Part shown: one piece after another, positions 17,766 to 27,516 of the stretch | How positions within the stretch are numbered: the stretch's first letter is position 1 | Layout: every line of letters begins with the position of its first letter | From: Pseudomonadota bacterium | Lineage (GTDB): Bacteria; Pseudomonadota; Gammaproteobacteria; Xanthomonadales; Xanthomonadaceae | DNA: 41,766 nucleotides | Assembly: GCA_018242465.1 (NCBI GenBank) | Contig: JAFEBY010000057.1 | Span: 1-41,766 of the forward strand | Direction: 5' to 3' | Notes under the pieces: generated by a model | Databases searched by the model: none | Told to the model about the DNA's origin: nothing | Seen by the model: only the letters and a program-made list of their open reading frames with translations | Position numbers and translations under genes: made by a program

Positions 17766-18485
17766 TCAGAGACGGAAGGATTCGCCCAGGTACACGCGGC
17801 GCACATCGGCATTGTCCAGCAGCGCCGCGGGGGCACCCTGGGCCAGTACCGCGCCTTCATTCAGAATATACGCGCGATCGCAGATGCCCAAGGTCTCGCG
17901 GACGTTGTGGTCGGTGATCAGCACGCCGATGCCGCGATCCTTGAGGTGGCGGACGATGCGCTGGATCTCGTTGACCGAAATCGGATCGACGCCAGCGAAC
18001 GGCTCGTCCAACAGCATCAGGCGCGGGCGTGCGGCCAGCGCGCGGGCGATCTCGACGCGGCGGCGCTCGCCGCCGGACAGGCTGGCGCCCATCTGGTCTG
18101 CGACGTGGGCGACCTGCAATTCGTCCATCAGCGATTCCAGTTCGCGACGGCGGCCGTTGGCATCGAGATCGGTGCGCAGCTCCAGCACCAGCCGGATGTT
18201 GTCGGCCACCGACAACTTGCGGAACACCGAGGGTTCCTGCGGCAGGTAGCCGACGCCGCGCTTGGCGCGGGTGTACATCGGCAGCGGGGTGATGTCCTGG
18301 CCGTCCAGGGAGATGTGGCCGGCATCGGCCGGCACCAGCCCGACGATCATGTAGAAGCAGGTGGTCTTGCCGGCACCGTTGGGGCCAAGCAGGCCGACGA
18401 CTTCACCGGCGTCAAGGGTGAGTCCGAAATCACGCACGACCTCGCGCGATTTGTACTTCTTGCGCAGACCTTCCGCGACCAGCAC
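17766..18485 (-). CDS. lptB: LPS export ABC transporter ATP-binding protein LptB
   Basis: A 239-residue ABC ATPase. Walker [10 protein letters not shown] is at 34-42, the signature LSGGE at 136-140 followed by [11 protein letters not shown], Walker [14 protein letters not shown] at 157-168, and the switch His in [10 protein letters not shown]. The first-half sequence [14 protein letters not shown] and the lptA-lptB-rpoN context identify LptB rather than another ABC ATPase. It powers LPS extraction from the inner membrane with LptFG, which are not in this window. Its start is 1 base after the lptA stop. Confidence 0.97.
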   Translation of the reverse strand: MLVAEGLRKKYKSREVVRDFGLTLDAGEVVGLLGPNGAGKTTCFYMIVGLVPADAGHISLDGQDITPLPMYTRAKRGVGYLPQEPSVFRKLSVADNIRLVLELRTDLDANGRRRELESLMDELQVAHVADQMGASLSGGERRRVEIARALAARPRLMLLDEPFAGVDPISVNEIQRIVRHLKDRGIGVLITDHNVRETLGICDRAYILNEGAVLAQGAPAALLDNADVRRVYLGESFRL

Positions 18486-18486
18486 G

Positions 18487-18984
18487 TCAGGTGCCCTTCG
18501 GCTGCAAGGTCATCTTCACCCGGGTGCCGTCGCCACCCGATTGGACCTGCCCGCTCTTCATGTTGTAGGTGACTTTCTGGCCGGTCATCGAACCCTTCGG
18601 CTGGGTCAGTACGACGTTGCCGGTGAACACCGCGGTTTCGGTATTGAGGTTGTAGTCGACCTGGGCGGCGGTCGCCTTCATCGGCGAACCGTCGTCGAGG
18701 GTTTCGGTGAGCACCACTGGCGATCCGGTCATCAGGATGCGGCTCGTTTTGCCCTTGTTGTCCCACACCGTGGCGTGCGCGCCTTTCGCCGTCATCGTGC
18801 CCTGAACCACCGAAACATTGCCATTGAGGACGCTGGCCGAGCCGGCTTTGGTGTTGTACTCAACGTGATCCGCTTCGATGTTGGTCGGTTGCTTGCGATC
18901 GGAGGTCTTGGCCTGGACAACGACGGACGCAGCGAGGGTGAGCAACAGCGTGGTGATCAGACTGGCGCGCAGCTTAGGGGACAT
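18487..18984 (-). CDS. lptA: LPS transport periplasmic bridge protein LptA
   Basis: 165 residues from ATG 18984. This start gives a clean signal peptide ([20 protein letters not shown], cut after VQA at about 25), whereas the open frame continues 18 codons further upstream without support. The mature part begins [20 protein letters not shown], then [20 protein letters not shown], the OstA/LptA jellyroll repeat, and TVFTGNVVL-like [18 protein letters not shown]. It forms the periplasmic LPS bridge between LptC and LptDE. It overlaps the lptC end by 11 bases. Confidence 0.95.
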   Translation of the reverse strand: MSPKLRASLITTLLLTLAASVVVQAKTSDRKQPTNIEADHVEYNTKAGSASVLNGNVSVVQGTMTAKGAHATVWDNKGKTSRILMTGSPVVLTETLDDGSPMKATAAQVDYNLNTETAVFTGNVVLTQPKGSMTGQKVTYNMKSGQVQSGGDGTRVKMTLQPKGT

Positions 18985-19531
18985 ACTGGATCCTGACTTC
19001 GTTGTGGAGCACGACGCGATCCTGGTTGAAATCGGCATCCAGACCCCGACCGCGGATTATAGTGCCCGGCTTGGTAATGACGACCGCATCCGGCGTGGTG
19101 GCGCGTTCCTTGCCCTTTTCGGTAAAGACATCGAGCGTCGGGCTGGAAATCCGGCCCTGGTCGGCGTCGCCGGTCGGCGAATCGATCACGGCGTCGCCGC
19201 GCAGCTTCACCTGCTCGCCCTTGGCGCTGACCCATGCAGTCTTCGATGTCGCCCGCCAGCGCCGATTGTTGCGGTCGGGGAACAGAAAGGTCGGGGTATC
19301 GAGGTCCATCGCCTGGGTGTCGGGATTGCGGCGCAACTGCGGCGCCGACACCGTCAACGCTTCCTTGCCCTTCTCGTCGAGCGAGACCATGGTGAAATCG
19401 GTCAGCACATAGTCGGGGCGGTATTCGGCCGCGCCACGGGTCTTGAGGTGGTTGTTCTCGTTCCAGATCGCCAGGCCCGCCAGCACGGCGGCCACGGCCA
19501 GTGCGACGGTCAGCCATGCGCGCCAACTCAT
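18974..19531 (-). CDS. lptC: LPS export protein LptC
   Basis: 185 residues from ATG 19531, which overlaps the kdsC stop by 4 bases (ATGA). A single N-terminal membrane helix (MSWRAWLTVALAVAAVLAGL) anchors the protein, and the periplasmic part has the LptC fold (YVLTDFTMVSLDEKGKEALT, LRGDAVIDSPTG, VVITKPGTIIRGRGLDADF). It receives LPS from LptBFG and hands it to LptA. The open frame upstream of this ATG encodes the end of kdsC in another frame, so the short start is preferred. Confidence 0.93.
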   Translation of the reverse strand: MSWRAWLTVALAVAAVLAGLAIWNENNHLKTRGAAEYRPDYVLTDFTMVSLDEKGKEALTVSAPQLRRNPDTQAMDLDTPTFLFPDRNNRRWRATSKTAWVSAKGEQVKLRGDAVIDSPTGDADQGRISSPTLDVFTEKGKERATTPDAVVITKPGTIIRGRGLDADFNQDRVVLHNEVRIQYVP

Positions 19532-20070
19532 GGATGCTCTCCCAGGGCGAGGATGGCGTCGAGCTTGCCATGCGCGGCCAGCAACAGATCGCAGGCGTCG
19601 CGGGCAGCGCCACGTCCGCCCTTGCGCGGGGTGATCCAGTTCGCTTCGGCGAGAACCCACGGATGGGCGTCGGCGGGCGCGATCGACAGGCCGACGGCGC
19701 GCAGGGTGGCGAGGTCGGGCAGGTCGTCGCCCATGAAGGCGACCTCGTCCATGCCGATGCCCATGTCGGCCGCGATGGCCTGCATGCGCGCCAGCTTGCG
19801 GCGCTCATGGGTGTGGACGTGAGGGACGCCGAGCGATTTGCCGCGCAGTTCCACCAGGTTGCTGACGCGTGCGGTGACGATGGCCATCTCGATCCCGGAT
19901 TCGCGCAGCAGCACCATGCCCATGCCGTCCTGAGAGTGGAAGGTCTTGGACTCGTGGCCGTTGTCGTCGAACTGCAGGCGGCCGTCGGTCAGCGTGCCGT
20001 CGACATCGAAGCCGATCAGGCGGATGCGGGCGGCGCGGGCGAGCAGGTCGGAGGAATAGTCGGGATGCAT
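19528..20070 (-). CDS. kdsC: 3-deoxy-D-manno-octulosonate 8-phosphate phosphatase KdsC
   Basis: 180 residues from ATG 20070 (MHPDYSSDLLARAARIRLIG), 10 bases after the kdsD stop. The open frame extends 19 codons further, into kdsD, but family length favours the shorter form. HAD motif I, FDVDGTLTDG, has catalytic Asp22 and Asp24, and motif III/IV is FMGDDLPDLATL. The enzyme dephosphorylates Kdo-8-phosphate to Kdo, an inner-core sugar of LPS. The neighbours kdsD and lptC place it in the usual Kdo/LPS transport operon. Upstream ribosome-binding signals are weak. Confidence 0.94.
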   Translation of the reverse strand: MHPDYSSDLLARAARIRLIGFDVDGTLTDGRLQFDDNGHESKTFHSQDGMGMVLLRESGIEMAIVTARVSNLVELRGKSLGVPHVHTHERRKLARMQAIAADMGIGMDEVAFMGDDLPDLATLRAVGLSIAPADAHPWVLAEANWITPRKGGRGAARDACDLLLAAHGKLDAILALGEHP

Positions 20071-20080
20071 GAATGGCCGA

Positions 20081-21070
20081 TCACACCACGCGGGCGCGCA
20101 ACAGGTCATGAATATTGAGGGCACCAACCACCCGGCGTTCGCCGTCGACCACGATCAGCGCATTGATCTTGTGCGCTTCCATCAGGCGGGCGGCTTCGAC
20201 AGCGAGGGCATCGGCACTGACGGTGCGCGGCGTCTTCGTCATCAGGCTGGCGATGGGGGTCGCGCGGACGTCGATGCCGGCGTCGTCGAGGGTGCGACGC
20301 AGGTCGCCGTCGGTGAACAGGCCGAGCAGGTGTTGGCCGTCGTCGACCACGGCGGTCATGCCGAGGCGCTTGCGGCTCATCTCCATCAGCGCCTCGCCGA
20401 GGGTGGCGTCCGCAGGCACGGTCGGCACGGCGTCACCGCTGTGCATCACGTCGCGGATGTGCAGCAGCAGGCGGCGGCCGAGGCTGCCGGCCGGATGCGA
20501 GCGCGCGAAATCCTCGGCGGTGAAGCCGCGGGCTTCCAGCAATGCCACGGCCAATGCGTCGCCCATTGCCAATGCGGCGGTGGTGCTGCTGGTCGGCGCG
20601 AGGTCGAGCGGGCAGGCTTCGGCGGGCACGCTGACGTCGAGATGGACGGCGGCTTCGCGGGCGAGGGTGGAGTCGGGGCGGCCGGTCATCGCCACCAGGA
20701 CGTTGCCCTGGCGCGCCAGCACCGGCAGCAGCATCAGCAATTCGTCGGTCTCACCGGAGTTCGACAGCGCCAATACGGTGTCGGCGTCGGTGATCATGCC
20801 GAGGTCGCCGTGGGCCGCTTCGCCGGGATGCACGAAGAATGCCGGGGTGCCGGTCGAGGCCAGGGTGGCGGCGATCTTGCGGGCGATATGGCCGGACTTG
20901 CCCATGCCGACGCAGACCACGCGGCCGCGGGTGGCCAGCAGCACTGCGCAGGCGCGGCTGAAGTCGCCATCGATGCGGGCGCCGACCGCGCGCAAGGCGT
21001 CGGTTTCGACGTCGAGGACGCGTTTTCCGCTGGCGGCGAACGTGGGTGCGGTGGGTCCGGCTCCGGACAT
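20081..21070 (-). CDS. kdsD: D-arabinose 5-phosphate isomerase KdsD
   Basis: 329 residues: an SIS sugar-isomerase domain (about 35-180, with GMGKSGHIARKIAATLASTG, HPGEAAHGDLGM and SNSGETDEL) and two CBS domains (about 205-260 and 270-329). It converts ribulose 5-phosphate to arabinose 5-phosphate, the first committed precursor of Kdo. AAGGA lies about 8 bases before the ATG. It heads the minus-strand block, so the promoter for kdsD-kdsC-lptCAB is probably in the short divergent gap shared with ibaG. Confidence 0.96.
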   Translation of the reverse strand: MSGAGPTAPTFAASGKRVLDVETDALRAVGARIDGDFSRACAVLLATRGRVVCVGMGKSGHIARKIAATLASTGTPAFFVHPGEAAHGDLGMITDADTVLALSNSGETDELLMLLPVLARQGNVLVAMTGRPDSTLAREAAVHLDVSVPAEACPLDLAPTSSTTAALAMGDALAVALLEARGFTAEDFARSHPAGSLGRRLLLHIRDVMHSGDAVPTVPADATLGEALMEMSRKRLGMTAVVDDGQHLLGLFTDGDLRRTLDDAGIDVRATPIASLMTKTPRTVSADALAVEAARLMEAHKINALIVVDGERRVVGALNIHDLLRARVV

Positions 21071-21122
21071 TTCCCCGGGATTCCTTTAATCTTGTGGCCG
21101 TTATTGTAGCCGTGGACCTGTC
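21071..21122. promoter_or_regulatory. Divergent kdsD / ibaG promoter region
   Basis: Only 52 bases separate the two divergent starts. The gap is locally AT-rich (tttaatcttg, ttattgtagc). TACAAT on the minus strand (21103-21108) could be a -10 for kdsD, but no convincing -35 pairs with it. The kdsD ribosome-binding site (aaggaat on the minus strand) lies here too. Confidence 0.35.
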
Positions 21123-22665
<1,543 letters not shown>

Positions 22666-22727
22666 AAGCTCATCGCACGCGCTGGCTGAGCGAAAAGCAT
22701 CGCCCGGCTCTTCGCCTTTAGCGGTTA

Positions 22728-22786
22728 TCCGCAGTGTCCGACACGCCGTGAACCCATCCATGCCTCGCATGGTCGGCCACTGCGGA
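22728..22786. repeat. Palindromic insert within composite repeat copy 1
   Basis: The outer arms of 15 bases (22728-22742, tccgcagtgtccgac; 22772-22786, gtcggccactgcgga) pair with one mismatch. Within them ccatgc and gcatgg form a second hairpin with loop ctc. The second composite copy lacks this segment and reads straight from gtgcggtt into atccgctaaaggcg, so it looks like an insertion of a REP- or MITE-like palindrome. Confidence 0.7.
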
Positions 22787-22887
22787 CGAACCGCACGGCG
22801 CCGCCGGTAGTGGCTTTCAAGCGTTCGGGAAAGCAACAGCTCGCGCGGCAAACGCGCCAGTCCGGTTAATTAAGTGGAGATTTGAGA

Positions 22888-22912
22888 AGCAACAGCACGC
22901 GAGGCTGTTGCT
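22888..22912. repeat. Hairpin agcaacagc / gctgttgct
   Basis: A perfect 9-bp stem (22888-22896 and 22904-22912) with a 7-base loop lies between the two modules of the composite repeat. A related agcaacagctcgcg string lies at 22832. It could terminate transcription of murA or of the DUF3108 genes, but no clean T-run follows on either strand. Confidence 0.45.
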
Positions 22913-23088
22913 CTTACTCACGCACCCAGAAAGTCGCAACACGCGCGCGGCGGCGGGTGTGCCAGTCCGGTGCGCGGGCGTTGCGCCGCATGGATGCGGC
23001 GCACGAGCCTACATGGAAGTACTTGCGGCGTCCCGCGCTCTGGAGCTGGTCACCCGCCAAGCCAGCGCGTGCAATGCGCTTTCAACCC

Positions 23089-23745
23089 TCAATCAATGCT
23101 CTGCAGCTTGAGATCGATGTTGTCCTGGTTCTTGTGGATGCGCACCGGCACCGGATAACCGCTTGCTACCCACAGCACCAGGTCTTCGCCGGTCACTTTC
23201 GTCGCCTGCACCTGCTTGCCGCCAATGCTCAGCATTTCCTTGCCGGAGATAGCGAAGCTCACCATCTTGGCCTTGCCGTTGTCGACTAGGCGGTAATGCA
23301 GCGGCTTACCGGCCTCGACGTCACGGACGATCGCCAGGTTCATCAGCATCGCATCGACGTCGCCGGATTGCAGCGCGATCGGGCCACGACGATCAGGCTT
23401 GACCTTGCCCGACCACGTCGCTTCGCGCTTGCCCCAATCGTAATTGGCGTTGCGCAGATCCGACCGGAACAGCACGTTGGTCGCATCCTGCCCGCTAAGC
23501 GGGCGCCAGATGCCCCCGACATCCTCGAACGTCGTGCTCTGCTTCGCGGATCCGACCTTGGCTGCGATCGACATGCTGTATTTCCACTGGCTGCCGCCCT
23601 GCGACACCAGGCTCATCTTGCCGACCGCGTCCATGCCCATGTAGGTGGCTTGGTAGGTCGCGCTGAAGGGCTTGAGCGCAGCCTGTGCGGACAGGCTGGC
23701 GGAGAGCAGGCCAGCAGCCAGCAAGGCATTGAAGATCGGTTTCAT
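23089..23745 (-). CDS. DUF3108 domain-containing periplasmic protein
   Basis: 218 residues with a signal peptide (MKPIFNALLAAGLLSASLSA, cut after AQA at about 22). The mature part is a single DUF3108 domain: KPFSATYQATYMGMDAVGKM, then DVDAMLMNLAIVRDVEAGKP and LHYRLVDNGKAK. DUF3108 proteins are beta-rich envelope proteins of unknown function. It is clearly paralogous to the gene before it (shared G-D-x-x-A-L/M-L-x-N-L-A-x-V-R-D and GKPLHYRxVDNG) and overlaps it by 4 bases. The last codons run into the edge of the composite repeat. Confidence 0.9.
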   Translation of the reverse strand: MKPIFNALLAAGLLSASLSAQAALKPFSATYQATYMGMDAVGKMSLVSQGGSQWKYSMSIAAKVGSAKQSTTFEDVGGIWRPLSGQDATNVLFRSDLRNANYDWGKREATWSGKVKPDRRGPIALQSGDVDAMLMNLAIVRDVEAGKPLHYRLVDNGKAKMVSFAISGKEMLSIGGKQVQATKVTGEDLVLWVASGYPVPVRIHKNQDNIDLKLQSID

Positions 23746-24557
23746 TTCACGGGTCCCTTGTAATCGGTCAGCAGCAATTCGAGTGTGCCGGTATCGCTGT
23801 CCTTCTGCAGGATGCGTACCGGCGTCGGCACATTGTCCGATACCCAGGCGTCCATGCCGTCATTGCCGGCATTGGTGCGACTGACATGCCAGGCATCGTA
23901 AGAGAGGTCGCCGACGGTGACGACTTCCTTCGCGGCGGACGTCGTGAAGGTTTGCAGGCGTGCGCGGCCGTTGTCGACCACGCGGTAGTGCAGGGGCTTG
24001 CCGGCATCGGCATCACGCACCACGGCGAGATTCACCAGCAATGCGTTCATGTCACCGGCTTGCAATGGCACAGCCGCGCGGCGCTTGGAGCTGACATCAC
24101 CAGTCCAATGCGCGGAATTGCGCGACCAGTCGTAGGTGCCGGTGATGCGCTTGTTGCTCAGCAACAGATGCTTGATCGTCGCTTGGCTGATCGGACGAAA
24201 AGTATCGCCGATGCGTTCGAACACCGTGCTTTGCTGGAGGTTCAATCCGGCGAGGCCAGCCAGGCCTTGCGTGCCGCGGATCCCGAGATCGAGCCGCCAG
24301 CGTCCGCCACCGAGATCGACCACCTGCATCGACGCGACGCCGGCAGGACTGCCGTTGCGGGCGACGGAATAGGTGGCGCGGAAGGGCACCAGCACCTTGC
24401 GCACCAGCGGCGGCAACGCGGCATCCGGCGCGACCGCTGAGGCCGGCGTGGCGGGCGTCGTCGTCTGCGCGATCGCCAAGGGCGACAACAGGCAGGCGAA
24501 GCCGGCAATGGTGCCGACGGCGACTGGTTTCACGACGGAAAGACCCGTATTCATCAT
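23742..24557 (-). CDS. DUF3108 domain-containing protein, larger paralogue
   Basis: 271 residues. An N-terminal hydrophobic stretch (VGTIAGFACLLSPLAIAQ, about 17-34) is a likely signal peptide, followed by an Ala/Pro-rich linker and a DUF3108 domain (VPFRATYSVARNGSPAGVAS, GDMNALLVNLAVVRDADAGK, then PLHYRVVDNGRAR). It overlaps the purN stop and the next DUF3108 gene by 4 bases each, so all are probably translated from one purM-purN-DUF3108-DUF3108 message. Function unknown; link to purine synthesis is positional only. Confidence 0.9.
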   Translation of the reverse strand: MMNTGLSVVKPVAVGTIAGFACLLSPLAIAQTTTPATPASAVAPDAALPPLVRKVLVPFRATYSVARNGSPAGVASMQVVDLGGGRWRLDLGIRGTQGLAGLAGLNLQQSTVFERIGDTFRPISQATIKHLLLSNKRITGTYDWSRNSAHWTGDVSSKRRAAVPLQAGDMNALLVNLAVVRDADAGKPLHYRVVDNGRARLQTFTTSAAKEVVTVGDLSYDAWHVSRTNAGNDGMDAWVSDNVPTPVRILQKDSDTGTLELLLTDYKGPVK

Positions 24558-25210
24558 TCGGCGAACTCTAGCCGTCGCGGTGTAAACAGCGTATGACCGT
24601 CGAGCACCGCGGTGGCATCGCGTTCATGCAATCGCCCGGCCACCGCCCAGCGCAGGACTTCCGGATACAGGCGGTGTTCCCGTGCCTGCACGCGGTGTGC
24701 GAGGGATTCCGGTGTCTCGCCTGGCTGCACCGGAACCATGACCTGGGCGATCACCGCGCCGGCATCGAGCTCGGGGATGACGAAGTGGACGCTGGCGCCG
24801 TGTTCGTGGTCACCGGCTTCCAGCGCGCGCCGGTGGGTGTCGAGCCCGCGATGGCGTGGCAGCAGCGAGGGATGGATGTTCAGTACCCGTCCGCGGAAAC
24901 GTTCGACGAAAGCGGTGTCGAGGATGCGCATGTAGCCGGCGCAGGCGATCCAGTCCGGGCGTGCAGCGGCGATGGCATCGCCCATGGTCTGGTCGAAATC
25001 GCCGCGGTCGGCGAAGTCGTGCGGTTTCGCACTCCAGCGCAATGCGGCGGGCACGAGGTGCAGTGCTCCGCATTCGGGCTTGTCGGAGAACACGCCGGCG
25101 ATCTCCGCATCCAGCGTCCCTGCATCGATGGCGGCGAGGATCGCGGCGAGGTTGCTGCCGCGTCCCGAGCACAGCACCGCGAGGCGCGGCAAGGGCGCGC
25201 GATCGCTCAC
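24554..25210 (-). CDS. purN: Phosphoribosylglycinamide formyltransferase PurN
   Basis: 218 residues from GTG 25210, 4 bases after the purM stop. The frame is open further into purM but lacks family support there. The nucleotide-binding start VLCSGRGSNLAAI, the formyl-transfer motif NIHPSLLPRHRG and GASVHFVIPELDAG (catalytic Asp) are intact. It adds the first formyl group to GAR from 10-formyl-tetrahydrofolate in purine synthesis. The purM-purN order is standard. Confidence 0.95.
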   Translation of the reverse strand: MSDRAPLPRLAVLCSGRGSNLAAILAAIDAGTLDAEIAGVFSDKPECGALHLVPAALRWSAKPHDFADRGDFDQTMGDAIAAARPDWIACAGYMRILDTAFVERFRGRVLNIHPSLLPRHRGLDTHRRALEAGDHEHGASVHFVIPELDAGAVIAQVMVPVQPGETPESLAHRVQAREHRLYPEVLRWAVAGRLHERDATAVLDGHTLFTPRRLEFAE

Positions 25211-25214
25211 GACA

Positions 25215-26252
25215 TCAACGGATATGCAGGCGGTCGTCGCCGTGGGCGGGCGTGACTTCGCCGATGCGCCAGTGGGCGAGGCCCCGGCCATCGAGGCTGG
25301 CTTCGATCGCGGCGACAGCGCCGGGCGCGGCCATCAGCACGAAACCGATGCCGCAGTTGAAAGTGCGCCACATTTCCGCGCGCGGCACGTTGCCTTCGCG
25401 CTGCAGCCAGTCGAACACCGCCGGCAGTGGCCATGCTGAAGTATCAATTTCGAGACCGAATTCCCTGGGCACGACGCGGATGATCTTTTCCACCAGCGCG
25501 CCGCCGGTGACGTGGGCCATGGCGTGGATATCGTGCTTCGCCAGCAGTTCCAGCACGGGTTTGACGTAAATGCGCGTCGGTTCCATCAGCGCATCGGCGA
25601 GTTTGGCGCCGCCGACATCGAGATCGAGGGGGTTGCCGGCACGCTGCAGGATCTTGCGCACCAGCGAATAGCCATTGGAATGCGGGCCGCTGGAGGCGAT
25701 GCCGATCAGTACGTCGCCGACGCGGACTTTGCTGGAATCGATCAGTTTAGATTTTTCCACGGCGCCGACGGTGAAGCCGGCGAGATCGTATTCGCCCGGC
25801 GGGTACATGTCGGGCATCTCGGCGGTCTCGCCGCCGATCAGCGCACAACCGGCGATCTCACATCCCTTGGCGATGCCGGCGACCACGTTCACGGTGGTGT
25901 CGACGTCGAGCTTGCCGGTGGCGAAATAGTCGAGGAAGAACAAGGGTTCGGCACCCTGGACCAGCACATCGTTCACGCACATCGCCACCAGGTCCTGGCC
26001 GATGGTGTCGTGGCGATTGAGCTGCTTGGCGAGGATCAGCTTGGTGCCGACGCCATCGGTACCGGAGACCAGCACCGGTTCCTGGTAGCGGCCGGCAAGA
26101 TCGAACAGCCCACCGAACAGGCCGACGCCCCCAAGCACCTCCGGGCGCATGGTGCGGCGGACCAGCGGTTTGATCCGTTCGACCACTTCGTTGCCCGCAT
26201 CGATGTCAACCCCGGCGTCGCGATAGGTCAGGGGCGTCGGGGTCTGGGACAC
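25215..26252 (-). CDS. purM: Phosphoribosylformylglycinamidine cyclo-ligase PurM
   Basis: 345 residues from GTG 26252 ([20 protein letters not shown]), exactly the E. coli PurM length, with GGAA about 9 bases upstream. Longer forms starting up to 26615 have low-complexity N-termini and are rejected. Family motifs are intact: [30 protein letters not shown] and [14 protein letters not shown]. It closes the imidazole ring to make AIR from FGAM with ATP. It is divergent from the DUF2066 gene across a 112-base gap that should hold both promoters; no confident boxes were seen. Confidence 0.97.
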   Translation of the reverse strand: MSQTPTPLTYRDAGVDIDAGNEVVERIKPLVRRTMRPEVLGGVGLFGGLFDLAGRYQEPVLVSGTDGVGTKLILAKQLNRHDTIGQDLVAMCVNDVLVQGAEPLFFLDYFATGKLDVDTTVNVVAGIAKGCEIAGCALIGGETAEMPDMYPPGEYDLAGFTVGAVEKSKLIDSSKVRVGDVLIGIASSGPHSNGYSLVRKILQRAGNPLDLDVGGAKLADALMEPTRIYVKPVLELLAKHDIHAMAHVTGGALVEKIIRVVPREFGLEIDTSAWPLPAVFDWLQREGNVPRAEMWRTFNCGIGFVLMAAPGAVAAIEASLDGRGLAHWRIGEVTPAHGDDRLHIR

Positions 26253-26364
26253 GGTGGAAATTCCGGGAAAACGGGCTGTGAGTTTAGCCGGGATGGACGC
26301 ATCACGCCCCGTGCGGCACCATTCGTAGGTGTGCGTGCCTTGTGATGGGCCGCAAGGAGTCCTG

Positions 26365-27516
26365 ATGCGAGCGTTCAAACTGTTCTGCTGCGCGTGCCTG
26401 CTGGCATTGGCGATGCCGGTGCTGGCCCAGCGCGTGGAAGGCGATCGTGCCGTGGCGGAAGGCCAGTACGCGACCGAAGTGCCGGTGCGCAACCAGTCCG
26501 AAGCGGAACGCAACAATGGGTTTTCGCGCGCGCTGCTCAAGGTGCTGGCCAATCTTTCCGGCGAACGCAACCCGATCGCCCGGCCCGGCGTGGCCGATGA
26601 AATTCGCAACGCCAAGGCCTACGTCACCAGTTTCGATTTCCGCCAGGACGAAGGGGTCTCGAGGACCGGGGCGCCGTCGTTCAAGACCATGCTGGTGGTG
26701 CGCTTCAATCCGGCCAAGGTGACCGAGCTGGTCGGCAAGACCGGCTTTGCAAGCTGGCCGGAACCACGCCCGAAGCCGGTGCTGTGGCTGGCCATCGATG
26801 ACGGCAGTGGTCCACGCTTGGTCGGGCTGGCGCAGGCCAACGCCGCGCGGCCCGTACTGGATCGCGCCAAGGTGCGTGGTTACCGGCTTGGCCTGCCCAC
26901 GGGCAACGCCTCCGAACAGGTGATGGCCGCTTCGATCTGGCGCAGCGATGTTGCCGCGGTGGCGCGTGCGTCGGCTGCCTATGATCCGCCGATGCAGCTG
27001 GTCGGCAAGCTCTATCGCGCCGGCACTGCCTGGCGCGGCGACTGGATTTTCGTCGACAAGGGCAAGGTGTTGGCGCGCTCGTCCACCAGCAATGCGGACG
27101 CACGCACCGCGATGGCCGGTGGCGCCGACATCGCCGCCGATGCGTTGATCCGCAAGTACGCACGCCCGGGCAAGCCGGTGCCGAAGCAGAACAATGGCGA
27201 GGTTTCCGATTTCACCATCCAGCTGGTTGGCATCGGTTCCAGCGAGGATTACCTGCGCGCGATGGCGTGGCTGGAAGGCCAGCCGCAGATCAAGCGCGTG
27301 GTGCCGGTGGATGCGACCGCAGACAGCATGCATCTGCGCATCTCGGTTGCGGGCGGTGGCGCTGGCCTTGCGACCATTGCGGCCAATGGTGGCGTGGTGG
27401 TGCCTGAAGCCGTGTCGGCACCAGTCGTCGATGCCAATGCGAACGGCGACAAAAAGACGTCCACCGATGCCGACAAGACGCCGGCACCTGTGCCGACCGT
27501 CTATCGGGTGCGATGA
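26365..27516 (+). CDS. DUF2066 domain-containing secreted protein
   Basis: 383 residues from ATG 26365, supported by AAGGAG 6 bases upstream and an immediate signal peptide ([20 protein letters not shown], cut after AQ). The mature N-terminus [20 protein letters not shown] and the pattern R[13 protein letters not shown] are typical of DUF2066. The C-terminal 35 residues are Ala/Asp/Lys-rich and probably disordered. The purM | DUF2066 - permease - hda order is conserved in many gammaproteobacteria. Function unknown. It overlaps the next gene by 4 bases. Confidence 0.9.
   Translation: MRAFKLFCCACLLALAMPVLAQRVEGDRAVAEGQYATEVPVRNQSEAERNNGFSRALLKVLANLSGERNPIARPGVADEIRNAKAYVTSFDFRQDEGVSRTGAPSFKTMLVVRFNPAKVTELVGKTGFASWPEPRPKPVLWLAIDDGSGPRLVGLAQANAARPVLDRAKVRGYRLGLPTGNASEQVMAASIWRSDVAAVARASAAYDPPMQLVGKLYRAGTAWRGDWIFVDKGKVLARSSTSNADARTAMAGGADIAADALIRKYARPGKPVPKQNNGEVSDFTIQLVGIGSSEDYLRAMAWLEGQPQIKRVVPVDATADSMHLRISVAGGGAGLATIAANGGVVVPEAVSAPVVDANANGDKKTSTDADKTPAPVPTVYRVR

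Larger units (their letters stand above)
22666..23092 (-). repeat. Composite intergenic repeat, copy 1
   Basis: This gap of more than 400 bases has no credible gene. Read on the minus strand, its first module (23092 to 22928) and second module (22818 to 22666) align with 29430-29574 and 29565-29680 in the same order and orientation. Exact shared blocks include aaccgcacggcgccgcc (22789-22805) and cgcctttagcgg (22713-22724). Compared with the second copy it has an extra palindromic insert at 22728-22786 and about 109 more bases between modules. Confidence 0.8.
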
